Origin: Planctomycetaceae bacterium
Lineage (GTDB): Bacteria; Planctomycetota; Planctomycetia; Planctomycetales; Planctomycetaceae
NCBI GenBank assembly: GCA_020426505.1
Contig: JAGQPX010000070.1
Location: 1 to 32,460, forward strand
Length of the DNA: 32,460 nt
Direction of reading: 5' to 3'
The notes under the pieces were generated by a model that was not told the origin of the DNA, made no database searches, and saw only the letters and a program-made list of their open reading frames with translations. Position numbers and translations under genes: made by a program. Shown one piece after another: positions 25,054-32,460 of this stretch. How positions within the stretch are numbered: position 1 is the first letter of the stretch; each line of letters begins with the position of its first letter.

Positions 25054-25084
25054 CGCAGGCAGAGGACGACGTGCGTCGCCTGCG
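25054..25084 (+). promoter_or_regulatory. Leader hairpin before the beta-propeller-like gene
   Basis: Nested stems CGCAGGC (25054-25060) / GCCTGCG (25078-25084) and GACG (25065-25068) / CGTC (25074-25077). TAGAAT at 25048-25053 right before it could be a -10 box, which would place the hairpin at the very 5' end of the transcript. Function unknown; it may instead be a weak terminator of the upstream gene. Confidence 0.35.
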
Positions 25085-25119
25085 GATTCGGGTCTCTCCT
25101 ACTTCTCGAAGGAACTGGC

Positions 25120-26223
25120 ATGAGAACTCACACGCTGCTGACGGGCTTGGTACTGACCACTCTGTTGTTGACGTCCCGCACGGCGATGAGTGCGGACGTG
25201 TATGGACTGGAAACGGGAACTCCTGATATTCAGTCCGCCGGTCCGCTGGCGTTTGCTCCGGACGGCATCCTGCTCGTGGGTGACACCAAAGGGGCAGCCA
25301 TCTTCGCCATCGGCACCGATGACAAGTCGGGCGACCCGGCATCGGCGAACGTGAATGTCGAGGACATCGCTGAGAAAATCGCCGGACAGATCGGCGTGAA
25401 CCCGAAAGACCTGACGATCAATGATCTCGCTGTCAATCCTGCCAGTGGCAACCTGTATCTGTCTGTGACGGCTGATGAACGCCCCTCGGTAGTGAAGGTC
25501 TCCGCTGACGGCGAGGTGTCTCAGGTCTCGCTGAAAAACATCCCCTTCTCGAAAGCCGTGCTCCCGAATGCGCCTGAGGACAAAGTCGTTCAGCGGGGAC
25601 GTCGCAGCAGCAACCCACGGACCGATGCGATCACCGACCTCGCCTTCGTCGACGGTCAGGTGCTGGTCTCCGGTTTGGCCAGTGGAGATTCTCCCTCGAA
25701 CGTCCGCACGATTCCCTTCCCGTTCTCCGAAATCAACACGGGAGCCAGCCTGGAGATTTATCACGGGGCACACGGTAAGTCAGAAGACTATGCGGCCATT
25801 CGCACGTTTGTTCCCTTCGTGATCGACGGCAAGCCGAATGTCCTTGCCGGTTTCGTTTGCACGCCACTCGTTCGCTTCCCCATCGAGGAAGTCAACGCGG
25901 GTGAGAAGGTCGTCGGTACAACCGTCGCCGAGTTGGGGAATCACAACCGTCCGCTCGACATGATCGCCTATCAGAAAGACGGCAGGGATTACCTCCTGCT
26001 CTCCAACAGTGCCCGCGGTGTGATGAAGATCGACACCGCCTCGGTCGCCACCCAGGAGGGAATCAGCGAACGTGTCGAAGGGGGCGGCACCGCCGGTTTG
26101 CCTTACGAAACGATCGGCGAGTTGGAGAACGTCGTACAACTCGATCGCCTCAACGACACGCACGCAGTCGTGATCACCGACAATGACGGTGTGATGAACC
26201 TGACGACGATCGCGTTACCATAG
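25120..26223 (+). CDS. Secreted beta-propeller-like protein of unknown function
   Basis: 367 aa. Signal peptide at 1-25 (hydrophobic core LLTGLVLTTLLLTS, then AMSAD). The mature part alternates short strands and turns in a pattern typical of NHL/SGL-like propellers: AFAPDGILLVGDTKGAAIFAI, LAVNPASGNLYLSVT, SVVKVSADGEVSQVSL, ITDLAFVDGQVLVSGLA, MIAYQKDGRDYLLLSNSARGVMKID and DTHAVVITDND. No cofactor or catalytic motif is visible. AAGGA at 25109-25113, 6 nt before the ATG, supports the start. It is separated from the DUF1559 gene by 109 nt containing a hairpin, so it may be its own unit, and it is closed by a strong terminator. Confidence 0.75.
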   Translation: MRTHTLLTGLVLTTLLLTSRTAMSADVYGLETGTPDIQSAGPLAFAPDGILLVGDTKGAAIFAIGTDDKSGDPASANVNVEDIAEKIAGQIGVNPKDLTINDLAVNPASGNLYLSVTADERPSVVKVSADGEVSQVSLKNIPFSKAVLPNAPEDKVVQRGRRSSNPRTDAITDLAFVDGQVLVSGLASGDSPSNVRTIPFPFSEINTGASLEIYHGAHGKSEDYAAIRTFVPFVIDGKPNVLAGFVCTPLVRFPIEEVNAGEKVVGTTVAELGNHNRPLDMIAYQKDGRDYLLLSNSARGVMKIDTASVATQEGISERVEGGGTAGLPYETIGELENVVQLDRLNDTHAVVITDNDGVMNLTTIALP

Positions 26224-26289
26224 CCATTCGACTGAGCGGCTGCATCGCGATGGTGCACGATTCATTCGCTCGCGAACTCAACTTTTGAT

Positions 26290-26326
26290 CCACTGCACGG
26301 GCAAGGATGTCTTGCCTGTGCAGTGG
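26290..26326 (+). terminator. Strong hairpin terminator
   Basis: 16-bp arms 26290-26305 and 26311-26326 (15 Watson-Crick pairs and one G-T), 5-nt loop GATGT, followed by TTTCTT. It lies 66 nt after the stop of the beta-propeller-like gene and 45 nt before the end of the convergent methyltransferase gene. Confidence 0.8.
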
Positions 26327-26371
26327 TTTCTTGTGGCTCCCACGTTTGCTCCCAATGACATCGGAGTAACG

Positions 26372-27052
26372 TCACCGGATTCGCAGCATCTGTGTCGCGC
26401 CGCGTTGGAACTCGTAATCGACTTGCTCCACTGTTGCTGTTTTTTCGATCGTTTTGAGCGATTCAATCGCGGCATCGAGATGACGTGAGAGCCGACCGCC
26501 CAGTTCGAGCAGCGGGAATATGCGAACCTCCCTGGCCACACGTGACAGTTCGCGGACCGAGTCGAGGTGGAACTGCTCGGTGAGATGTTCGCTGTAGTGG
26601 AACAGCAGATGCGAACTCACCGCCAGATCGAACGAGCCGTCCTCAACCGGGAGTGACGGCAACTCCGCGACGATGTAACGTCCTACCTCCCGGCCTATGT
26701 CCAAGTCGTCGAGAAACCGGTTCATCGAGGCAAGTCGATTATCCGCGAGTGCTTCGGGAGTCGGGATCTCCTCGGACCAGCAGAACGTGTCGCGGTGCAG
26801 TCGTGTCTGGCGGATAATCTCGTCGACCGTTTCGTCGATCCGCTGGCGAATCTCGTCTACCGAGAATTGATACAACGGATCGAATGAGGTCACGCTTTTT
26901 CCCATCGCCGTCATCTCGGCATTGAAGCTTGCGGGCCCGTCAGCGCAACCGAGAATCCTGCGTTCAAGGTCCGCATCGTCGAGCGCGAACATGCTTCGAT
27001 ACTGAGCGAGCGAACGTCCCCACGGGACAACTTTGGACAGACTGAATGCCAT
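26372..27052 (-). CDS. Class I SAM-dependent methyltransferase-like protein
   Basis: 226 aa, cytoplasmic. The SAM-binding motif I is RRILGCADGPASFNAEM (the GxGxG loop in the form GCADGP), followed by the acidic end of strand 2 (VTSFDPLY). Strand 4 and following region reads SFDLAVSSHLLFHYSEHL, normal for motif III of this superfamily. A long charged helical stretch (EIRQRIDETVDEIIRQTRLH) separates them. A C-terminal beta pair is seen in VDYEFQRGATQMLRIR. The substrate cannot be told. ATG at 27052 is preferred over TTG 7 codons earlier. It lies 46 nt after the esterase gene on the same strand and probably shares its transcript. Confidence 0.82.
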   Translation of the reverse strand: MAFSLSKVVPWGRSLAQYRSMFALDDADLERRILGCADGPASFNAEMTAMGKSVTSFDPLYQFSVDEIRQRIDETVDEIIRQTRLHRDTFCWSEEIPTPEALADNRLASMNRFLDDLDIGREVGRYIVAELPSLPVEDGSFDLAVSSHLLFHYSEHLTEQFHLDSVRELSRVAREVRIFPLLELGGRLSRHLDAAIESLKTIEKTATVEQVDYEFQRGATQMLRIR

Positions 27053-27098
27053 CGTTATGCCTGACTCCAGCAAAATGAGACCGGCGGCGCATCGTCAA

Positions 27099-28055
27099 CT
27101 ACTCAGATGCTCCGATCGTCGGCGGTCCTTCGAGGTAGCCGAGTCCCGCCAGGAACTCGTCCAACCGTCCTAGGGTGTCATGGTACGGATGTTTGTCATC
27201 ACGGTTGGCGTTGAAGAATCCGTGGGCATAGCCCGGGTAGCCGACCAACTCACAGCGATTGCCCGCCTTGTTCATCGCATCACGGAAGGCCACGACTTGT
27301 GAGTAGGGCACGGTCGTGTCCTCTTCGCCGTGAAAGATCAAACAGGGTGGCAACCCGGTACGCACATACTCCATCGGCGAGAGTTCGAGCACTTTGCCGT
27401 CGAGTTGTTTGAGACGTTGTTGAAACCGCTCATTGTCCGGTTCCGCATTGAAACCTCTTCGGGTGAGGTCGACGGCCGGGTTGAAGAGAATCATCGCAGA
27501 CGGTCGACAGCTGACGGACAGGTCATCCCGTGGATCATCAAATCCTTCGACCAGTCCGACCGCAGCGGCCAGATGACCGCCCGCTGAGCCGCCAGACGAG
27601 ACGATACGATCAGGATCGACACCCAACTCGCCCGCATGGCCTCTAACGTATCGCATGGCCGACTTTGCATCGGCCACGCAGTCGGCGACCTTCACCTGAT
27701 GCCGCGACTCGACCCGGTACTCAACACAGACGGCGACCATGCCCCGGGAGGCGAGATACTTCGCTTGTGGGGCGAACTGTGTCGGGTGCCCCCCGCGCCA
27801 ACCGCCGCCGAAGTAGAACACGATCGCCGGCCGCGAGTCGCTCGCCCGCCAGTCGTCCGGCTTGACGACGTACAGCGGCAGTTCAACGTCGCCAACCTTC
27901 TTGTAGATCACTCGCTCCGCATCGGGGACGGCAGCAGCCGGTGCAGCGGGAGCGGCGTGCAACCCAAGATTGGTCGATGCAACGGAACAGATCGTCAGGC
28001 AGACGACGGTCACTGCAAGTCGATATCGGCGGGGAGTAGGGCTTTGGGTCAACAT
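27099..28055 (-). CDS. Secreted alpha/beta-hydrolase (esterase/lipase type)
   Basis: 318 aa. Signal peptide at about 1-35 (LAVTVVCLTICSVAS core, then Ala-rich). The fold is of the BD-FAE/hormone-sensitive-lipase type. The oxyanion motif is YFGGGW at 81-86 (usual HGGGW with Phe for His). The nucleophile is Ser157 in GGSAGG, with Asp246 (FHGEEDTTVP) and His278 (GYAHGF) completing the triad. Such enzymes deacylate sugars or small esters, and the neighbouring divergent sulfatase suggests use on decorated polysaccharides, which is inference. A CGGAG stretch lies about 8 nt before the ATG. Confidence 0.9.
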   Translation of the reverse strand: MLTQSPTPRRYRLAVTVVCLTICSVASTNLGLHAAPAAPAAAVPDAERVIYKKVGDVELPLYVVKPDDWRASDSRPAIVFYFGGGWRGGHPTQFAPQAKYLASRGMVAVCVEYRVESRHQVKVADCVADAKSAMRYVRGHAGELGVDPDRIVSSGGSAGGHLAAAVGLVEGFDDPRDDLSVSCRPSAMILFNPAVDLTRRGFNAEPDNERFQQRLKQLDGKVLELSPMEYVRTGLPPCLIFHGEEDTTVPYSQVVAFRDAMNKAGNRCELVGYPGYAHGFFNANRDDKHPYHDTLGRLDEFLAGLGYLEGPPTIGASE

Positions 28056-28131
28056 GGTGATGGCTCCGAAAGATGGTCGAAGTCTGCTAAGGCTATCATT
28101 CGCACCAATCGTTCGCGATGCTCAGGGCCGT

Positions 28132-28150
28132 GACGCATCTGCGATGCGTC
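28132..28150. promoter_or_regulatory. Inverted repeat between esterase and sulfatase genes
   Basis: GACGCAT (28132-28138) and ATGCGTC (28144-28150), perfect 7-bp arms around CTGCG, in the 138-nt divergent space. It could be an operator shared by both genes or a leader hairpin of the sulfatase mRNA. TATCAT at 28094-28099 is a possible -10 without a good -35. Confidence 0.35.
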
Positions 28151-28193
28151 GCTAAGCTGATTGGGTGGGGCAACATGTCAGGGGAGAATTGTG

Positions 28194-29702
28194 ATGATGT
28201 TTCGATGCGTGTGCTTGACGGTCGTCGCGTTCTCTGGATGCCTGACAGCCGGCGCGGCCGAGCCGCCGAACATCGTGCTGATCATGTGCGACGACATGGG
28301 CTGGTCGGACATTGGGTGTTACGGAGGCGAGGTCTGCACGCCGAACATCGACCGGCTGGCAGCGGAGGGGATGCGGTTCACACAGTTCTACAACAATGCC
28401 AAATGCACCACGACTCGGGCCTCGCTGATCACCGGCATGTACCCGAGGCGAGACGGTCGGCTGCTCAAGGACAACATGGTCACGATCCCCGAGGTGCTCG
28501 CGTCGGCTGGTTACCACAGTGCGTTGAGTGGCAAGTGGCATCTGGGGAGTGAGGCCCCGACGCGGCCGAGTGACCGTGGGTTCGATCACTACTACGGCCT
28601 GCTTGATGGCTGCTGCAACTTTCACAACCCGGCCCGGCCTGATCCGGATTTCAAAGGAGGACGTGTCCGCTGGTTCGGCGAGGACGATGTGCGCATCACC
28701 AAGTTCCCTGAGGGGTTCTACACGACTGATGCCTTCACCGATGATGCGTGCGAGACGATCGACGGAGCCGTCGCGAGGGAGCAACCGTTCTTCCTGCACG
28801 TCTGTTACACGGCTCCGCACTATCCGCTGCATGCACTCGAAGAGGACATCGCCCGTTACCGGGGGAAGTACGACATCGGCTGGCATGAGCTCCGCCGACG
28901 TCGTCACGAACGCCAGCTCGCGATGGGGCTCATCGATTCCTCGTGGGAACTTCCGCCTCCCGACACAGGTGTGACCGCATGGGAAGACATCGACAATCAG
29001 GCTTACTTCGGCGAGCTGATGGCTGTCTACGCAGCCATGATCGACCGCATGGATCAAGGCATCGGCCGCATCCTTGATAAGCTGGACGAACACAAGATCG
29101 CAGACAACACGGTCGTGATGTTCCTTTCTGACAACGGAGGCTGTGCGGAGAAGCCGGGAGGGTTCGACTACTCACGCACCCCCGGCGTCGAAGAGTTCTA
29201 CACAGCCTGCGGGCCCGGCTGGGCCTATGCTCAGAACACCCCCTTCCGCCGCTGGAAACAATGGGTCCACGAGGGAGGCATCTCAACCCCGTTCATCGTC
29301 CGCTGGCCGGGCGTCGTCGAAGCAGGCTCGATGACCGACGAAGTCGGCCACATCATCGACCTGCTCCCGACCTGTGCCGACATCGCCGGAGCTGATTACC
29401 CCAAGACGCACAACGGTCACGACATCCGGCCGGTCGAGGGACTCACACTACGACCACTTTTCGAGGGCAACACCCGCACTGGCCATGAAACCCTCTACTG
29501 GGAATGGACCGGCAACCGGGCCATCCGCCAGGGCGACTGGAAACTCTGCTGGGACAAGGAGGTCAAGCAATGGGAACTCTACAACCTCCCCCACGACCGC
29601 ACCGAAATACACAACCTCGCCGACAGGCACCCCGACATCGTCGAGCAACTCTCCAACATGTGGTTCTCTTGGGCGAAGGAGACCGACGTGATAGTGAAGT
29701 AA
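28194..29702 (+). CDS. Secreted arylsulfatase-type sulfatase
   Basis: 502 aa. Signal peptide at 1-22. The sulfatase metal motif is PNIVLIMCDDMGWSD (Asp33, Asp34). The formylglycine motif is CTTTRASLITG with Cys71 as the residue oxidised by a maturase; the third position is Thr where the classical C-x-P/A-x-R motif has Pro or Ala. Further conserved blocks are GKWHLG, FFLHVCYTAPHYPLHA and FLSDNGGCAE. A C-terminal domain contains YWEWTGNRAIRQGDWKL and WELYNLPHDRTEIHNLA, typical of the family. It hydrolyses sulfate esters, probably on polysaccharides, in the periplasm or outside. GGGGAG at 28181-28186, 7 nt before the ATG at 28194, fixes the start; ATG at 28197 is adjacent. No maturase gene is in the window. 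Confidence 0.94.
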   Translation: MMFRCVCLTVVAFSGCLTAGAAEPPNIVLIMCDDMGWSDIGCYGGEVCTPNIDRLAAEGMRFTQFYNNAKCTTTRASLITGMYPRRDGRLLKDNMVTIPEVLASAGYHSALSGKWHLGSEAPTRPSDRGFDHYYGLLDGCCNFHNPARPDPDFKGGRVRWFGEDDVRITKFPEGFYTTDAFTDDACETIDGAVAREQPFFLHVCYTAPHYPLHALEEDIARYRGKYDIGWHELRRRRHERQLAMGLIDSSWELPPPDTGVTAWEDIDNQAYFGELMAVYAAMIDRMDQGIGRILDKLDEHKIADNTVVMFLSDNGGCAEKPGGFDYSRTPGVEEFYTACGPGWAYAQNTPFRRWKQWVHEGGISTPFIVRWPGVVEAGSMTDEVGHIIDLLPTCADIAGADYPKTHNGHDIRPVEGLTLRPLFEGNTRTGHETLYWEWTGNRAIRQGDWKLCWDKEVKQWELYNLPHDRTEIHNLADRHPDIVEQLSNMWFSWAKETDVIVK

Positions 29703-29728
29703 GAGCCGACTCCAGGTGGCACTTCTTC

Positions 29729-29800
29729 TGTAGCTGAACTCGCCAGAGTTCAGAGAGCGCCAGTGGATATTTGGGCTGAATTCTGGCGAATCCAGCTACA
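29729..29800. repeat. 72-nt inverted repeat between convergent genes
   Basis: Two 25-nt arms (29729-29753 and 29776-29800) are complementary at 22 of 25 positions, with a 22-nt spacer. The arms begin TGTAGCTGAACTCGCCAGAG and end CTGGCGAATCCAGCTACA. It starts 26 nt after the sulfatase stop and could act as a terminator for it, but the arm length, imperfect match and lack of a T run suggest a dispersed element. Confidence 0.65.
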
Positions 29801-29836
29801 CATGAGATGAGCCCACCTCCATCAAGGTGATGTCAC

Positions 29837-29870
29837 CGCGGAGACACGGAGCCGCTGAGACGCGCGGAGA
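29837..29870. repeat. Degenerate octamer tandem repeat
   Basis: Consecutive units CGCGGAGA, CACGGAGC, CGCTGAGA and CGCG-CGGAGA, just downstream of the M48 gene stop (29876). Purine-rich repeats of this GCGGAGA type occur scattered in planctomycete and other genomes as far as I know; function unknown. Confidence 0.5.
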
Positions 29871-29875
29871 GTCGG

Positions 29876-32020
29876 CTATTGTTGATCATCCACGTTGAGA
29901 CCGACCTCTTCTGCCAGACCCTGCACTCGCTTTTGGAGGATGGCAAAGGGATTTGCATTGCTGGCAGCGATCGCTTTCTTCACTTCGATTCTCGCTCGTT
30001 CGATGTCGCCGGTGCGAACGGTGTGTTGGGCGCGAATGTACTGAAGAAATGCGGTGCCAGGCTCATATTCTTCGGATTTTTGAAAGTCGGTTTCTGCCGC
30101 TTTGAGATTTCCCCTCTCCCACTCGATCGCCGCACGCACAGCGTAGGCATATCCAGCTTCGGGATCGACTTCCAGCGCTTTACGAACAGTTGCCTCCGCC
30201 TCATCGAAACGCCGGAGTGCAAGCAGAGCCGTCGCTTTCAATGTCAACGGATCCGGATCGCGAGAAAGTGCGGAGACGAGCTTTTCAGAGAGCGGGAGGG
30301 CACGGTCAGCATATCCATCATCGATCGCAAGCAGGCAAAGGAGGATGTTCGACTCGTGCATTCTGGGTTCGTCCCTGAGAATCTGAAACAACTGTTCAAC
30401 GGCAGTGGCGCGGTCACCACTTAATGCCAGGGCCAGCGCAAGGTTGTGTCTGAGGTTCACATCCCGCATAAACGGCTTGGGAGACTTAGCCGCAAGCTCG
30501 ATGATCTTGCTGAAGTCATGATCCTGAAGTGCATGGATGCACTCTTGAGAAAGCCCCAACCGACGACTCAGGACGATTCTCAAGGCGAAAATGCACCCGA
30601 GGAGGGCTGCTCCCATTGCAAGCAGCAACAGTGAAAACGCGAACAACTCGATCCACACATCGGACCGGATGGATTCAGTGCGTGCGATACTTTGTTCGAC
30701 ACGCGGGGGCATAATGTACCGTCCCACAGTTGACGACAGAAACATCACAGCGAACGCGATGTGGACAGGTCTCCACAGGTTGCTTGAACGTCGTTTGCGT
30801 TGCCGTCGCGTCGAGAGCCACTGAGCGATGATCATGGCTGACACCGGGATGGTCGCGACAATCGTCATCCCTACAACTGGCATCCACGCGCTCGTGTCGT
30901 TGCATTTCCAGACGAGAGAGATGACCGCAAGACCCAGAGCAGACAGGTACGCAAGTCTGGAAGCGAAGCGTCGGCTTGATACTTCACGATTGTTCCAGTC
31001 GATTATCGGGCGATCTTCAGCAGGAGCATTGCGGGCAAGGGCTGACATGCGTTCGACACGTGAAGGGTGCGTCATTGTTGCGTAAACAACGTACGACAGC
31101 AGCCCGTGATCTTTGACAAAGTGAGTTGCATGCAACTTGGCGAGCGAACGTGACATCGTCTGATATCCCAGGGTGTCGGCCGCACGATGGTCGCAGTCGT
31201 ATTCGAGGTAACGACTGATCGGTCGCTGTATCAGCAGGTAGCTGGCCGAGCCGGTTATCAACGCGAATACGGGCGTGGTGAACATTGCTGCCAAAGTGGC
31301 AATCAGTCCTGCGATTGGGGTCGGGCTGATCAGGAACCACAGCGAGTGATTCGCGAGATGGGCCAGTTCGTGGGCGATGACCGCATCGCGTTCATCCGTT
31401 TTTAGCCGGTGGATCATCCCGTCAAACACGATGAGCGATGGGGCCGGTAGTCCGCCGACGGCTGCCTGCACTTGCAATCCGCTGCCTGCCGTTCGCCAGA
31501 TGCGGACCGGTGGCGCTGGCAGTTTCATCACATCGGCAATCATCCGAATACGCTTGAGAAAAGCGGGGTCTTCCACCGGTGGCAATGCTCGTCTCAGCCG
31601 AATGAATTCAAAGGGTGGGCGCAAAGCCTCCAGCAAAGAGACTGTGTTCACAATCCAGACGATCGGTATGGCGACGAAGAGTGACTGTTGGTTGACGCCG
31701 GTGAATTCGCATGCCGTCACCAACAGTGCAACGCAGACCGGCAACGCCTGCAGTCCGGCAAGAATGGCAGACGCGAAAATGAGTCGACGCCAGGAACCAT
31801 CAGCCTCTTGCTTCTGGCGAATCCCGACGATCGAGTTCACCAACCAATGCAACAGACACAAGAGGATTGTCAAGGTGATTGCGGACGCAATTCGGGAAGA
31901 GATTCGGCCGCCAATGTCGATGGAAAACCAATCCAGCAGTCTTTCGACGGATGCTCTTGTACTCCATGCGTTCGCCATGAGCCCCGAGATTGGAAGTGGA
32001 TGGCTGGAAGGCAACTGCAT
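29876..32020 (-). CDS. M48-family membrane metalloprotease fused to TPR domain
   Basis: 714 aa. Hydrophobic helices at about 45-65, 80-105, 113-132, 230-265, then two more pairs between about 350 and 480. The zinc motif HELAH is at 217-221 and the third ligand region is EYDCD (Glu273, Asp277), the ExxxD of M48 proteases such as HtpX. The C-terminal 230 residues are TPR-like helical repeats (NLRHNLALALALSGDRATAVEQL, LKATALLALRRFDEAEATVRKALEVDP, YAYAVRAAIEWERGNLKAAETDFQKSEE, RTGDIERARIEVKKAI). It probably degrades or assembles damaged membrane or exported proteins, with the TPRs presenting substrate. The start at 32020 has no Shine-Dalgarno; the ATG at 31978 (14 codons later) is an alternative. 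Base composition is more AT-rich than its neighbours. Confidence 0.87.
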   Translation of the reverse strand: MQLPSSHPLPISGLMANAWSTRASVERLLDWFSIDIGGRISSRIASAITLTILLCLLHWLVNSIVGIRQKQEADGSWRRLIFASAILAGLQALPVCVALLVTACEFTGVNQQSLFVAIPIVWIVNTVSLLEALRPPFEFIRLRRALPPVEDPAFLKRIRMIADVMKLPAPPVRIWRTAGSGLQVQAAVGGLPAPSLIVFDGMIHRLKTDERDAVIAHELAHLANHSLWFLISPTPIAGLIATLAAMFTTPVFALITGSASYLLIQRPISRYLEYDCDHRAADTLGYQTMSRSLAKLHATHFVKDHGLLSYVVYATMTHPSRVERMSALARNAPAEDRPIIDWNNREVSSRRFASRLAYLSALGLAVISLVWKCNDTSAWMPVVGMTIVATIPVSAMIIAQWLSTRRQRKRRSSNLWRPVHIAFAVMFLSSTVGRYIMPPRVEQSIARTESIRSDVWIELFAFSLLLLAMGAALLGCIFALRIVLSRRLGLSQECIHALQDHDFSKIIELAAKSPKPFMRDVNLRHNLALALALSGDRATAVEQLFQILRDEPRMHESNILLCLLAIDDGYADRALPLSEKLVSALSRDPDPLTLKATALLALRRFDEAEATVRKALEVDPEAGYAYAVRAAIEWERGNLKAAETDFQKSEEYEPGTAFLQYIRAQHTVRTGDIERARIEVKKAIAASNANPFAILQKRVQGLAEEVGLNVDDQQ

Positions 32021-32115
32021 GACGTTTGTTTAACAACGAAACTTGATGGGACATCCAGGTCATTTTGATTGAAGGCCAGACAGAACACCACTGACCACCC
32101 TCGCTGTGCCTCTGA

Positions 32116-32144
32116 TTGCGATCCGGTTTCTGCAGGGGTACGAT
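32116..32144 (+). promoter_or_regulatory. Sigma70-like promoter of metY
   Basis: TTGCGA (32116-32121), 17-nt spacer, TACGAT (32139-32144), 44 nt before the start codon. Both boxes match the consensus at 4 of 6 positions with ideal spacing. The leader of about 38 nt is too short for a riboswitch. Confidence 0.45.
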
Positions 32145-32164
32145 ACGACTTTCCATCTCTTTGA

Positions 32165-32460
<296 letters not shown>

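Overview
The window is an ordinary-looking stretch of chromosome from a member of the Planctomycetota (order Planctomycetales or close). The lineage call rests on several families that I know as planctomycete hallmarks: a DUF1598-type protein, a TIGR03009-type secreted protein, a Tat-exported DUF1501 protein, a DUF1559 protein, a secreted sulfatase, a SpoVG homologue carrying an inserted zinc ribbon, and a stand-alone LigD-type 3'-phosphoesterase. GC content is high, strands switch often, operons are short, and Shine-Dalgarno sequences are strong for some genes and absent for others. No tRNA, rRNA, CRISPR array, transposase or phage gene was seen.

Layout. 1-1817 (minus): fpg (DNA repair) followed by a Tat-exported sugar-isomerase-like protein, ending in a hairpin terminator. 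2156-3895 (plus): DUF1598-type exported protein behind a perfect 16-bp palindrome. 3948-5674: a cysteine-less thioredoxin-fold membrane protein (minus), a LigD-type phosphoesterase (plus), cytidylate kinase (minus). 5864-8937 (plus): ABC-2 permease and a CNNM/CorC-like CBS protein. 8945-11551 (minus): large SurA/PpiD-like membrane protein with a long acidic disordered insert. 11776-15397 (plus): topA and a Mn-type superoxide dismutase, each with its own terminator. 15705-19606 (plus): TIGR03009-type protein, DUF1501 protein and a zinc-ribbon short-chain dehydrogenase, close together and possibly one operon. 19825-21530 (plus): ispE and spoVG, a pairing also found near each other in Bacillus. 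21814-22425 (minus): small exported protein. 22851-26223 (plus): secreted alpha/alpha-toroid protein, an atypical DUF1559 membrane protein, and a secreted beta-propeller-like protein. 26372-28055 (minus): esterase then methyltransferase. 28194-29702 (plus): sulfatase. 29876-32020 (minus): M48 metalloprotease fused to TPRs. 32189-end (plus): metY, cut by the window edge.

The genes are a mix of housekeeping functions (fpg, cmk, topA, sod, ispE, spoVG, metY) and planctomycete-specific exported proteins. No defence or mobile system is visible. The most interesting signals are small. A dispersed palindromic repeat occurs intact between genes (21635-21713) and as a decayed copy apparently fitted in frame inside the dehydrogenase gene (18922-18959). 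A 25-bp-arm inverted repeat lies at 29729-29800. Heptamer and octamer tandem repeats lie beside cmk and the M48 gene. Several domain rearrangements or lost catalytic residues stand out: SpoVG split by a zinc ribbon, a DUF1559 domain without its pilin leader, a redoxin fold without cysteine, and an SDR lacking the catalytic Tyr.
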